Source: Alphaproteobacteria bacterium
GTDB lineage: Bacteria > Pseudomonadota > Alphaproteobacteria > Rhodobacterales > Rhodobacteraceae
Reading direction: 5' to 3'
DNA length: 32,487 nucleotides
NCBI GenBank assembly: GCA_009908505.1
Contig: JAAAPD010000004.1
Span: 1-32,487, forward strand
Positions within the stretch are counted from its first letter, which is position 1, and each line of letters starts with the position of its first letter. Both the position numbers and the translations under genes were made by a program. Positions 25,131-32,486 of this stretch are shown piece by piece. The notes below the pieces were generated by a model. It saw only the letters and a program-made list of their open reading frames with translations, was not told the DNA's origin and did no database searches.

Positions 25131-26354
25131 ATGGACCACGCACAGCGCCGCAGGGCGTTCACCTTCATCCTGATCACGCTTGTGATCGATGCCATGGGTA
25201 TCGGTCTGATCCTGCCCGTCCTGCCCGACCTGATCGCAGAGCTGAACGGATCGGGCATCGGCGCTGCGGCGGTCTGGGCCGGCATCCTGACCACCAGCTT
25301 CGCTGTTATGCAATTCCTGTTCGGCCCGATCCTGGGGTCGCTATCGGACAGGTTCGGACGCCGGCCCGTGATCCTGACTGCGCTCTTCGTGATGGGGCTG
25401 GACTACCTGATCATGGCCTCGGCCCAGACGATCTGGTTGCTGTTATTCGGGCGCATCATCGCCGGGATCACCGCGGCGACCATGGCAACGGCCAGCGCCG
25501 CCATCGCCGACATGTCCGATCCGGAACAGAAAAGCGCGAATTTCGGCCTGGTCGGCGCGGCCTTCGGCATCGGCTTCGTGCTGGGTCCGATCATCGGGGG
25601 CTTGCTGGGCGAACTCGGCGTGCGCGCCCCGTTCTATGCCGCCGCCGCCCTTGCGGGGGCCAACCTGGTCTTCGGCTTCTTCGTACTGCCCGAGACCGTG
25701 ACCGACGCGATCCGCCGCCCTTTCGATCCGCGGCGCGCCAATCCGTTCGGGGCCTTCCGAAAGCTGTCGGAGCTCGACGGCGTGCGCCGCCTTCTGTTCC
25801 TGTTCTTCACCTATGAATTCGCCTTCATCGTGTACCCGGCCATCTGGGCCTATTTCACCAAGGCGCGCTATGACTGGACGCCGGGCATGGTCGGTCTTTC
25901 GCTGGCGCTGTTCGGCATCGGCATGGCCATCGTCCAGGGCACTTTGATGGGGCCGATCTTGCGCCGTTTCGGGGAACGGCTGACCATCACCTATGGCCTG
26001 ACATTCAACCTGGCCGCTTTCACCGTCCTGACGATGATCGGCAATGGCTGGTTGGCCTTGGCCTTCATCCCGTTAACGTCCTTGGGGGCCGTCGTCACAC
26101 CGGCGCTGCAGGGCCGGATGAGCCGGATCGCAAGCGACGATCAACAAGGCGAATTGCAGGGCGTCATCGCCTCGGCCAAGTCGCTGGCCCAGATCATGTC
26201 GCCCCTGGTCATGACCCAGATCTTCTGGGCCGCCACGGATCGCGGGGCACTGGATTTCCCTGGCGCACCCTTCGTCCTGTCGGCGTGCCTGATGGTGGTC
26301 TGCCTCGCGGTGTTCCTGGTCCCTCGACACAAAGCGGATGCTTCCGCCCTCTGA
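25131..26354 (+). CDS. MFS transporter, TetA/TCR-type drug:proton antiporter family
   Basis: The 407-residue protein has 12 predicted helices. Motif A GSLSDRFGRRPV lies between helices 2 and 3, with ITLVIDAMGIGLILPVLPDL in helix 1 and LVGAAFGIGFVLGPIIGGLLGE in helix 5 (motif C of antiporters). This pattern is typical of Tet-family efflux proteins, most of which in environmental bacteria export unknown small molecules rather than tetracycline. It lies 38 bases after the hydrolase series and probably continues the transcription unit. A palindrome in the gap might be an operator. Confidence 0.88.
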   Translation: MDHAQRRRAFTFILITLVIDAMGIGLILPVLPDLIAELNGSGIGAAAVWAGILTTSFAVMQFLFGPILGSLSDRFGRRPVILTALFVMGLDYLIMASAQTIWLLLFGRIIAGITAATMATASAAIADMSDPEQKSANFGLVGAAFGIGFVLGPIIGGLLGELGVRAPFYAAAALAGANLVFGFFVLPETVTDAIRRPFDPRRANPFGAFRKLSELDGVRRLLFLFFTYEFAFIVYPAIWAYFTKARYDWTPGMVGLSLALFGIGMAIVQGTLMGPILRRFGERLTITYGLTFNLAAFTVLTMIGNGWLALAFIPLTSLGAVVTPALQGRMSRIASDDQQGELQGVIASAKSLAQIMSPLVMTQIFWAATDRGALDFPGAPFVLSACLMVVCLAVFLVPRHKADASAL

Positions 26355-26430
26355 CCGTCGCTTTCAGGCTTGCAGCCCCAAAGCGCAACCGCCACCCTGC
26401 CCGAAACACGAACGGGGGGAGGCCCGGCAG

Positions 26431-27519
26431 ATGACACGCATCAAGGCCGCCGTGTGCCATGAATTCGGTAGACCGCTTGGCGTCGAAGAGATCGAGATCC
26501 GCCCGCCGCAGGGCAACGAGGTCGAGGTGACGCTGTCGGCCTGCGCGGTGTGCCATTCGGACATATCCTTTGCCGAAGGGGCCTGGGGCGGTTCGCTGCC
26601 GGCGGTCTATGGCCACGAGGCCGCCGGGATCGTCACGGCCATGGGGGATCAGGCCAGGGGCGTGGCCCTCGGTGACCGGGTGGTCGTCACCCTGATCCGG
26701 TCCTGCGGCACCTGCCCCAGCTGTTCAACGGCCAAACCCACCAATTGCGAAAGCCCCCATGGTGGCGATCATGGCCCGATCACCACGGCCACGGGTGGCA
26801 GGCTGCACCAGGCGATGGCCTGTGGCGGCTTTGCCGAGAAGGTGGTCGTCGATGCCTCGCAGGTGGTGATGCTGCCCGAAGAAATTGACCTGGACGTCGC
26901 CTCGCTGATCGCCTGTGGCGTCATCACCGGGGTTGGCGCGGTGGTGAATACCGCCCAGCTGCGCCCCGGCCAGGACGTCGTGGTGATCGGCGCGGGGGGT
27001 GTGGGGCTCAATGCCATCCAGGGCGCTCGTATTGCCGGGGCGCGGCGCATCGTCGCCGTGGACATGACCGAGGAAAAGCTGGCCGTGGCCCGCGATTTCG
27101 GCGCGACAGACGGCGTGCTGGCCGGCGGCGCGGCACCGTGGCGCGCGGCCAAGGCCGCGATGGGGCGTGGGGCCGACGCGGTGCTTGTCACCGTCGGCGC
27201 GGCCGCGGCCTATGACACCGCACCGCGCTACCTGGCGCGCGGCGGCAAGGTGGTGATGGTCGGCATGCCCGCCAGCGGTGCCGCGTCGACCTACGAGGCC
27301 GGGACTTTCGCCGCCGCCGGTCAATCCATGATCGGCTCGAAAATGGGGGATGTCGTCATCAAGCGGGATATCCCGTGGATCGTCGACCTTTACCTGCAAG
27401 GCCGCCTCAGGTTGGACGAGTTGATTTCGAACCGCTGGCCGCTGGAAAAGATCAACGAGGCGATCGCCGACACCAAGACCGGCACCGCCAAACGCAACGT
27501 GATCGTGTTCGACCGATGA
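26431..27519 (+). CDS. Zinc-dependent alcohol dehydrogenase (MDR superfamily)
   Basis: The 362-residue class III-like alcohol dehydrogenase has catalytic zinc ligands Cys41 (CAVCHSD), His62-Glu63 (GHEAAG) and Cys162 (ACGVITGVGA), structural zinc cysteines C92, C95, C98 and C106, and NAD-binding GAGGVG (187-192). It oxidises an alcohol or reduces an aldehyde, possibly a glutathione adduct; the substrate is unknown. GGGGGAGG lies about 8 bases before the ATG at 26431, which fixes the start over the longer reading from 26338. The stop overlaps the next gene's start (ATGA). Confidence 0.92.
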   Translation: MTRIKAAVCHEFGRPLGVEEIEIRPPQGNEVEVTLSACAVCHSDISFAEGAWGGSLPAVYGHEAAGIVTAMGDQARGVALGDRVVVTLIRSCGTCPSCSTAKPTNCESPHGGDHGPITTATGGRLHQAMACGGFAEKVVVDASQVVMLPEEIDLDVASLIACGVITGVGAVVNTAQLRPGQDVVVIGAGGVGLNAIQGARIAGARRIVAVDMTEEKLAVARDFGATDGVLAGGAAPWRAAKAAMGRGADAVLVTVGAAAAYDTAPRYLARGGKVVMVGMPASGAASTYEAGTFAAAGQSMIGSKMGDVVIKRDIPWIVDLYLQGRLRLDELISNRWPLEKINEAIADTKTGTAKRNVIVFDR

Positions 27520-28748
27520 AACTGCAAGACCTCGATATCATCGTCACCGCGCCCCCCGCGCCGGGCTGGGGCGGGCGGTATTGGATCCTCGTCAAGGTGA
27601 CGACCGACACGGGCATCACCGGCTGGGGGGAATGTTATGCGTCCAGCGTCGGGCCGGACGCCATGCGGGGCGTCATCCGCGACGTCTTCGCCCGGCACAT
27701 GGAAGGGGAAAGCCCCGAGAACATCGAGCTGATGTTCCGCCGCGCCTATTCCGCCGGGTTCACGCAGCGGCCGGACCTGACCGTCATGGGCGCCTGGTCG
27801 GGACTGGAAATCGCCTGCTGGGATATCCTTGGCAAGGATCGCGACAGGCCCGTGCACGCGCTAATCGGTGGGCGGGTGAACGAGCGCATCCGGGCCTATA
27901 CCTATCTCTACCCGATGCCGCATCACCCCCTGCCCGAATTCTGGGGCAGCGCCGACATGGCCGCCGAAGTGGCGTTGAACCTGGTGGACAAGGGCTATAC
28001 CGCGCTGAAATTTGACCCGGCCGGCCCTTACACGATCCGGGGCGGGCATCAGCCCTCGATGCATGACATCGAAACCTCCGTTGCCTTCTGCCTGGCGATC
28101 CGCGAGGCCGTCGGCCCCCGGGCGGACCTGCTGTTCGGCACACATGGGCAATTCTCGACCTCGGGCGCGATCCGCATGGGCCAAGCCATCGACCCCTATC
28201 AGCCGCTCTGGTTCGAGGAACCGATCCCCCCCGACACCCCCGAGGAGATGGCCAAGGTCGCCGCCGCCGTGCGCACGCCTCTCTCCACCGGGGAGCGCCT
28301 GACGACCAAGATGGAATTTCATGCCGCGCTGAAGGCGGGCGTCTCGATCCTGCAACCGGCGCTTGGGCGCGCCGGCGGCATCTGGGAGGGCAAGAAACTG
28401 GCAACGCTGGCCGAGGCTTACAATGCCCAGGTGGCCCCGCATCTCTATGCCGGGCCGGTGGAGTGGGCCGCGAACGTGCAGCTTTGTGCCGCCATCCCCA
28501 ACCTGCTGATCGCCGAAACCATCGAAACGCCCTATCACGACGCGCTGATCAAGTCGGCGATCCCGGTCGAGGATGGCTATATCCCTGTGCCCACCGCCCC
28601 GGGCCTGGGCATCGAGGTGGACGAGGCCCTGGCCCGCGCGCACCCGTATGAGGATGACGGGCTGCACCTGCAAATGCAGGAAGATCCGATCAGCTACAGC
28701 GCGCCGAACCTTTTCGCGGGCGGGGCGCCGGTCAAGGACCAGGGCTAG
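27516..28748 (+). CDS. Enolase-superfamily protein (mandelate racemase/muconate lactonizing type)
   Basis: The 410-residue protein has an N-terminal capping domain (1-125) and a TIM-barrel. Lys165 (ALKFDP), Glu234 (LWFEEP), Glu260 (STGERL) and His309 (APHLYAGP) fit the active-site positions. The first metal ligand, normally Asp or Glu in a D/E-x-H-G-R motif, corresponds to Gly208 in LFGTHGQF, while the following His210 remains. Family enzymes dehydrate or racemise sugar acids such as galactonate. With the adjacent ATGA-coupled dehydrogenase this hints at sugar-acid or polyol breakdown, but the substrate is not evident. It is the last gene before the tetR region. Confidence 0.88.
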   Translation: MKLQDLDIIVTAPPAPGWGGRYWILVKVTTDTGITGWGECYASSVGPDAMRGVIRDVFARHMEGESPENIELMFRRAYSAGFTQRPDLTVMGAWSGLEIACWDILGKDRDRPVHALIGGRVNERIRAYTYLYPMPHHPLPEFWGSADMAAEVALNLVDKGYTALKFDPAGPYTIRGGHQPSMHDIETSVAFCLAIREAVGPRADLLFGTHGQFSTSGAIRMGQAIDPYQPLWFEEPIPPDTPEEMAKVAAAVRTPLSTGERLTTKMEFHAALKAGVSILQPALGRAGGIWEGKKLATLAEAYNAQVAPHLYAGPVEWAANVQLCAAIPNLLIAETIETPYHDALIKSAIPVEDGYIPVPTAPGLGIEVDEALARAHPYEDDGLHLQMQEDPISYSAPNLFAGGAPVKDQG

Positions 28749-28783
28749 TCGGCAGGCCGACACGTGTCCGGACAGCACGCGGC

Positions 28784-28866
28784 CGAATTGCCGGTTTGGG
28801 TCATTGGCCGACCTCCCACGTTCTGGACCATCCCTGATACGCGGGCCCTTCCATCCTGGCTCGGGA
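28784..28866. repeat. Possible degenerate copy of a widespread alphaproteobacterial intergenic repeat
   Basis: Read on the plus strand this intergenic stretch would translate as NCRFGSLADLPRSGPSLIRGPFHPGSG. That resembles the spurious RFGSKADI...FTPKSGH-type peptides often predicted from a repeated intergenic element in alphaproteobacteria. It has no start codon with a ribosome-binding site and is probably not coding. Recognition is from memory and the copy is diverged. Confidence 0.3.
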
Positions 28867-28869
28867 ACG

Positions 28870-28890
28870 GATAATCCTGAACGAAGTTCA
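28870..28890 (+). promoter_or_regulatory. -10 box and operator of the tetR gene
   Basis: GATAAT at 28870-28875 is a good -10 element; the -35 region about 17 bases upstream is poor. Three bases downstream lies the perfect palindrome TGAAC-GAA-GTTCA (28878-28890), covering the expected transcription start and lying just before the ribosome-binding site. The same palindrome type flanks the pspA promoter, which supports autorepression by TetR. Confidence 0.7.
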
Positions 28891-28904
28891 CGAAAGGAGG
28901 CCCC

Positions 28905-29510
28905 ATGGCCGGGAAAGTCGAGGAACGCCGCCGCGCCCTGCGCGCTGCCCTGATCGATCATGCAGAACGCCGCATTCACTCGGACGGGTTGTCGAACCTG
29001 CGGGCACGGGATCTTGCCAGGGATGCGGGCTGCGCCCTCGGGGCGATCTACAACGTCTTCGGCGACCTGAACGACCTGGTGCTTGCCGTGAACGCCCGCA
29101 CCTTCGAACGGCTTGGTGCTGATGTCGCCGCTGCCCTGGCCGACGCCCCGCAGGACCCGACCGAACAGCTGGTCGTCATGGCGCAGGCCTATTATCGCTT
29201 CGCCGCCGCCAACCACAACGCGTGGCGCGCCCTGTTCGACATCGACCGGCCGTTCGGTGAATCCGCGCCCGACTGGTATCTGGCCGAAATGGCCCAGCTC
29301 TTTGCCTATATCGAGGCCCCGCTGCGCATTCTGATGCCCGAGATGGCGGACACCGACCGCGCCTTGATGACGCGGGCGCTGTTTTCCTCGGTGCATGGCG
29401 TCGTCCTGCTTGCCCTGGACGAGGCCAGCGCCGGGGTGCCTGCGGCGGATGTCGATCGCATGATCGCCCTGCTTCTGACCCGGCTGAGCGGGAAACAAAC
29501 TGTTTCGTGA
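28905..29510 (+). CDS. TetR/AcrR-family transcriptional regulator (WHG-type C-terminal domain)
   Basis: The 201-residue repressor-type protein has an N-terminal helix-turn-helix (about 12-60: LIDHAERRIHSDGLSNLRARDLARDAGCALGAIYNVFGDLNDLV) and a C-terminal ligand/dimer domain with ALFDID and SSVHGVVLL, resembling the WHG group of TetR regulators. GGAGG lies four to five bases before the ATG. Three TGAAC-N3-GTTCA palindromes surround this gene and the pspA promoter, one of them sharing the gene's stop codon. It most likely represses its own gene and the pspA unit until a membrane- or lipid-derived signal binds. Confidence 0.9.
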   Translation: MAGKVEERRRALRAALIDHAERRIHSDGLSNLRARDLARDAGCALGAIYNVFGDLNDLVLAVNARTFERLGADVAAALADAPQDPTEQLVVMAQAYYRFAAANHNAWRALFDIDRPFGESAPDWYLAEMAQLFAYIEAPLRILMPEMADTDRALMTRALFSSVHGVVLLALDEASAGVPAADVDRMIALLLTRLSGKQTVS

Positions 29511-29577
29511 ACAGTGTTCAATTTTTTCTTGAACTGCCGATCGCGAGTCGCTATCTCCATTTCATGAACAACGTTCA
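29508..29577 (+). promoter_or_regulatory. pspA promoter flanked by two TetR-type operators
   Basis: A sigma70 promoter is visible with TTGAAC (29529-29534), exactly 17 bases, and TATCTC (29552-29557). Upstream of the -35 lies the palindrome TGAAC-AGT-GTTCA (29508-29520), which overlaps the tetR stop codon and is also a 6-1-6 palindrome. Downstream, across the expected start of transcription, lies TGAAC-AAC-GTTCA (29565-29577). Sites at 28878 and 29565 are both followed by the identical string CGAAAGGA of the ribosome-binding region. Confidence 0.8.
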
Positions 29578-29592
29578 CGAAAGGAAAGCACG

Positions 29593-30273
29593 ATGTTCAA
29601 GACCCTCTCCACCCTGATCGCCGGAGTCAATGCGCGCTCTGAAGACCGGGTTCGCGATGCCTTTGCGATCGAACTGATCGACCAGAAGATCCGCGAGGCC
29701 GAAGCCAGCCTGAAGGCGGCCAAGGCCACGCTGGCCTCGCTGATCCAGCGCCACCGGTCCGAAGAGCGGCAGCGCGACGGATTGCAGAAGCGCATCACCG
29801 ACATGACCCGCCGCGCGCAAGAGGCGCTCGACGCGGGGAACGATGCCCTCGCCGGCGAGGCCGCCCAGGCCATCGCGCAGATGGAAAACGAACTGACCAT
29901 CCGCGACGAGACATGTGACCGGCTGAACCAGAAGACGGTGCGCCTTCGCGCCTCGATCGAGGCCAGTCACCGCCGCATCATCGACCTCAAGCAGGGCGCC
30001 ATCCAGGCCCGTGCCGTGCGCCGCGAACAGGCCATCCAGACACGGCTGAACACGACCGTGACCAGTGCCTCGGCCACCGAAGAGGCCGAGGAAATGATCG
30101 CCCGTGTCATGGGCCGCGACGACCCGTTCGAACAATCGCAGATCCTGCAAGAAATCGACCGCGACCTGAGCCACGACACCCTGGCCGACCGCATGGCGGA
30201 CCAGGGCTATGGCCCGGCAACGCGCACCACTGCAGATGACGTGCTCGACCGTCTAAAAGCAAAGAAGAAGTAA
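29593..30273 (+). CDS. PspA/IM30 family protein
   Basis: The 226-residue protein has no membrane segment and is almost wholly alpha-helical, with long coiled-coil heptads (about 25-170). The N-terminal MFKTLSTLIAGVNARSEDRVRD amphipathic region and LIDQKIREAEASLKAAKATLASLIQRHRS follow the PspA pattern. PspA-family proteins assemble into rods or rings (ESCRT-III-like) on damaged inner membrane and help preserve proton motive force. It differs from E. coli PspA in having a TetR rather than PspF control and no pspB/pspC nearby. A Shine-Dalgarno AAGGAAA lies about 6 bases before ATG. A two-helix membrane protein follows 27 bases later. Confidence 0.88.
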   Translation: MFKTLSTLIAGVNARSEDRVRDAFAIELIDQKIREAEASLKAAKATLASLIQRHRSEERQRDGLQKRITDMTRRAQEALDAGNDALAGEAAQAIAQMENELTIRDETCDRLNQKTVRLRASIEASHRRIIDLKQGAIQARAVRREQAIQTRLNTTVTSASATEEAEEMIARVMGRDDPFEQSQILQEIDRDLSHDTLADRMADQGYGPATRTTADDVLDRLKAKKK

Positions 30274-30300
30274 CCCAACCCATTTGAAAGGAACGATAAA

Positions 30301-30585
30301 ATGAACAATTTCAATCGCAACGACAACACCCTCATCATGTTCATCAACGGGCTTGGCGTGGCCATCGCCTACGGGATGCTCGGCCTGTCTCTCTGGCTGT
30401 CCGAGGACGTGCCGCTGGCCACCAAGGGCTATTGGGGCATTGGCATCCTGATGCTGACCCTGGCGCTGGTGAATTTCGTCAAATACCGCTTCGACGACCG
30501 CCTGTCCGAGGATCGCCTCAGCCGCCTCGAAGAGGCACGCAACGAGCGCCTGCTGGCCGAATATGTCGGCAGCGACGACGACTGA
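30301..30585 (+). CDS. YiaA/YiaB-type two-helix inner-membrane protein
   Basis: The 94-residue protein has two helices (about 12-33 and 44-61) separated by SEDVPLATKGYWG, the turn pattern of the YiaAB domain, and a charged C-terminal helix (62-90) rich in Arg, Glu and Asp, which could dock to PspA. AAAGGAA precedes the ATG at good spacing. The function of this family is not established. Its place directly after pspA suggests it is a membrane partner of PspA. Confidence 0.82.
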   Translation: MNNFNRNDNTLIMFINGLGVAIAYGMLGLSLWLSEDVPLATKGYWGIGILMLTLALVNFVKYRFDDRLSEDRLSRLEEARNERLLAEYVGSDDD

Positions 30586-30598
30586 CGCCCTCCCCCCG

Positions 30599-30622
30599 CC
30601 CCGCCGGAACAGACCGGCGGGG
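30599..30622 (+). terminator. GC-rich hairpin between the YiaAB-like and PlsC-like genes
   Basis: CCCCGCCGG (30599-30607) and CCGGCGGGG (30614-30622) form a perfect 9-bp stem with an AACAGA loop, 14 bases after the YiaAB-like gene. The tail CTTCCC lacks a T tract, so termination would be partial at best. It may attenuate or stabilise the pspA transcript rather than separate it fully from plsC. Confidence 0.45.
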
Positions 30623-30658
30623 CTTCCCAATCGCCCGCCCTTGCGTCAAGGTTTCCCC

Positions 30659-31324
30659 ATGAAGCGCCTGTTCCGACCGCTGCGCCGCCTGGCCGCCAAC
30701 CTGGTGGGCCATGGCATTGCGCTTTTCGCGCGGTTCATCACCGCCGCGCGGGCCAATTGGCGTGGGGCAGAGCCCGTGCCGCGACAGCGCGTCTATTTCG
30801 CCAACCATGTCAGCAATGCCGACATGCCGATGATCTGGGCCGTTCTGCCCCCCAACCTGCGCCGGCAGGTGCGCCCCGTCGCGGCCGCCGATTACTGGCT
30901 CAAGACGCCGCTGCGCGCCTTCGTCGGACCCGAGGTATTCAACTGCGTGCTGGTGGACCGCCGTCCCGACAGGGATGCCGCCACCGGTGATCCGCTTGAA
31001 AACATCCTTGCCGCGCTGGGCGAAGGGTCCTCGTTGATCCTGTTCCCCGAGGGCAACCGCAACATGACCGAGGATCCGCTGCTGCCCTTCAAGGCGGGTC
31101 TGTTCAACATCGCCCAAGCCTATCCGAACGTGGACCTCGTGCCCACCTGGGTCGCCAACCTGACGGAAGTCATGCCCAAGGGCGAGGTGATCCCGCTTCC
31201 GCTGATGACGACGGTGATCTTCGGCGAACCGCTCCACCTGCGACCGGGCGAAGACAAGGACGCCTTCCTGTCACGGGCGGCGGCGGCCCTTGTCGCGCTC
31301 AAACCCGAGGACCACGCGCCATGA
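30659..31324 (+). CDS. PlsC-like lysophospholipid acyltransferase
   Basis: The 221-residue protein has the acyltransferase motif NHVSNAD (49-55, NHX4D), then LFPEGNRNM (128-136, FPEG motif) and LPFKAGLFNIA (142-152). It probably acylates a lysophospholipid or a related glycerophosphate at the membrane. ATG at 30659 is preceded by AAGG; the reading from 30563 starts inside the previous gene and adds a Pro-rich N-terminus. Its stop overlaps the cdsA-like start (ATGA). The pairing with a CdsA paralogue suggests consecutive steps in phospholipid synthesis or repair. Confidence 0.88.
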   Translation: MKRLFRPLRRLAANLVGHGIALFARFITAARANWRGAEPVPRQRVYFANHVSNADMPMIWAVLPPNLRRQVRPVAAADYWLKTPLRAFVGPEVFNCVLVDRRPDRDAATGDPLENILAALGEGSSLILFPEGNRNMTEDPLLPFKAGLFNIAQAYPNVDLVPTWVANLTEVMPKGEVIPLPLMTTVIFGEPLHLRPGEDKDAFLSRAAAALVALKPEDHAP

Positions 31325-32268
31325 CATCGACCACGACCGATATCCTGCTGCTGTTCCTTGGCACCTGCGGGCTGCTGTTGGCCCTGACGCTGGTCGGCGA
31401 ATTTCTGCGGGCGCGATACGGGCCAGGCGGCGACAACCCCGTGATCGAAACCTACATGACACGGGTTCACAGCTGGTGGGCCATGGTCCTGCTGGTGTCG
31501 CTCGCGCTCTTGACAGGGAAGATCGGCGTCCTGGTGCTGTTCGGCTTCGCCTCGTTCGCGGCCTTGCGCGAATTCCTGACGCTGACCTACAAGCGGCAGG
31601 CCGACCACATGACCCTTGCGCTGGCCTTCTACGTGGTGCTGCCGCTGCAATACCTGTTCGTCGGGCTGGGCTGGCAAGGGCTCTATACCGTGTTCATCCC
31701 CGTCTATGCCTTCCTGCTGCTGCCGATCGTTTCCGCGCTGCGCGGGGATGCGGACAAGTTTCTGGCCCGGGTGGCAGAAACCCAGTGGGGGCTGATGATC
31801 GCGGTCTATTGCGCCAGTCACGTCCCGGCCCTGATGCAGCTTCAATTCGCGGGGTTCCCGATCGACCGGGGCGTACTGCTCATCGCGTTCCTCGTCATGG
31901 TGGTGCAGTTCGGCGACCTTCTCGATTTCTTCTTCGGTCGCAGGATCGGCCGTACCCAGATCATCCCGGGCCTGTCGCCCAAGACCTGGGAAGGCATGAT
32001 CTGCGGCACCGCCTGCGCCATGCTGGTCGGGGCCGGTCTCGCCTGGCTGACCCCGTTCGGCGTGGCCGGCGCGATGCTGATGGCGGGGGCGGCGTCGCTG
32101 TCGGGCCATTTCGGCGCCTTGGTCTTCGCCGCGATCAAGCGCGACAAGGGCGTCAAGGACTGGTCGCACTTGATCCCCGGCCAGGGCGGGTTCCTCAACC
32201 AGCTCGACAGCGTGCTCTTCGCCGCGCCGGTGTTTTACCACCTGAGTCACCTGGTCTGGGCCGTCTGA
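31321..32268 (+). CDS. CdsA-like phosphatidate cytidylyltransferase (YnbB-type paralogue)
   Basis: The 315-residue protein has about eight membrane helices and the C-terminal CDP-diglyceride synthetase region: SGHFGALVFAAIKRDKGVKDW (261-281) then SHLIPGQGGFLNQLDS (282-297). The signature is altered: the usual HGG is QGG (Gln288), and DRxD is NQLD (Asn293, Gln294, Asp296). The overall layout, with TRVHSWWAMVLL early and SPKTWEG before the signature, recalls E. coli YnbB more than the housekeeping CdsA. Activity on phosphatidate may be altered or lost. It is translated with the PlsC-like gene and ends 3 bases before the opposing tRNA. Confidence 0.88.
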   Translation: MTSTTTDILLLFLGTCGLLLALTLVGEFLRARYGPGGDNPVIETYMTRVHSWWAMVLLVSLALLTGKIGVLVLFGFASFAALREFLTLTYKRQADHMTLALAFYVVLPLQYLFVGLGWQGLYTVFIPVYAFLLLPIVSALRGDADKFLARVAETQWGLMIAVYCASHVPALMQLQFAGFPIDRGVLLIAFLVMVVQFGDLLDFFFGRRIGRTQIIPGLSPKTWEGMICGTACAMLVGAGLAWLTPFGVAGAMLMAGAASLSGHFGALVFAAIKRDKGVKDWSHLIPGQGGFLNQLDSVLFAAPVFYHLSHLVWAV

Positions 32269-32271
32269 CAG

Positions 32272-32348
32272 TGGCGATCCCGGGAGGACTCGAACCCCCA
32301 ACCTGCTGATTAGAAGTCAGCTGCTCTATCCAGTTGAGCTACGGGACC
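32272..32348 (-). tRNA. tRNA-Arg (anticodon TCT)
   Basis: Read on the minus strand the 77-base gene folds into a cloverleaf. The acceptor GGTCCCG pairs with CGGGATC (one G-T wobble), discriminator G, and CCA encoded. The D arm starts AGCTCAACTGGATAGAGC. The anticodon stem GCTGA/TCAGC holds the loop CTTCTAA, anticodon TCT, reading AGA and AGG. The T arm is GGGGG-TTCGAGT-CCTCC. It converges with the cdsA-like gene with 3 bases between. Confidence 0.95.
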
Positions 32349-32441
32349 GCTGACGGCCTTTTAGCGGGCGTTCGAAAGCCGGCGCAAGCGTCCAAATGCG
32401 CGGGACTGTTCGCTGCACCCGAGCCTGCGGTTTCGAGCTGG

Positions 32442-32486
32442 CTAATGCGTCCAGGCGCCGCGGCGATTGGTGGCGAAGTTTTCGCC
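32442..32486 (-). CDS. C-terminal end of an unidentified gene (partial)
   Basis: On the minus strand the last frame reads GENFATNRRGAWTH and then TAG (32444-32442). It looks like ordinary protein sequence in local codon use, but with 14 residues visible the family cannot be named. The stretch between it and the tRNA (32349-32441) holds no clear element. Confidence 0.35.
   Translation of the reverse strand, partial: GENFATNRRGAWTH

Noticed and set aside
27861-29498. 545-residue minus-strand frame covering the enolase-like and tetR genes
   Set aside because: Spans two real genes and the operator region in antisense; composition rich in Arg, Gly, His and Gln with no domain.
30599-30622. Full terminator ending the pspA unit
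   Set aside because: The stem is strong but there is no T tract, so I report it only as a weak terminator or stabilising hairpin.
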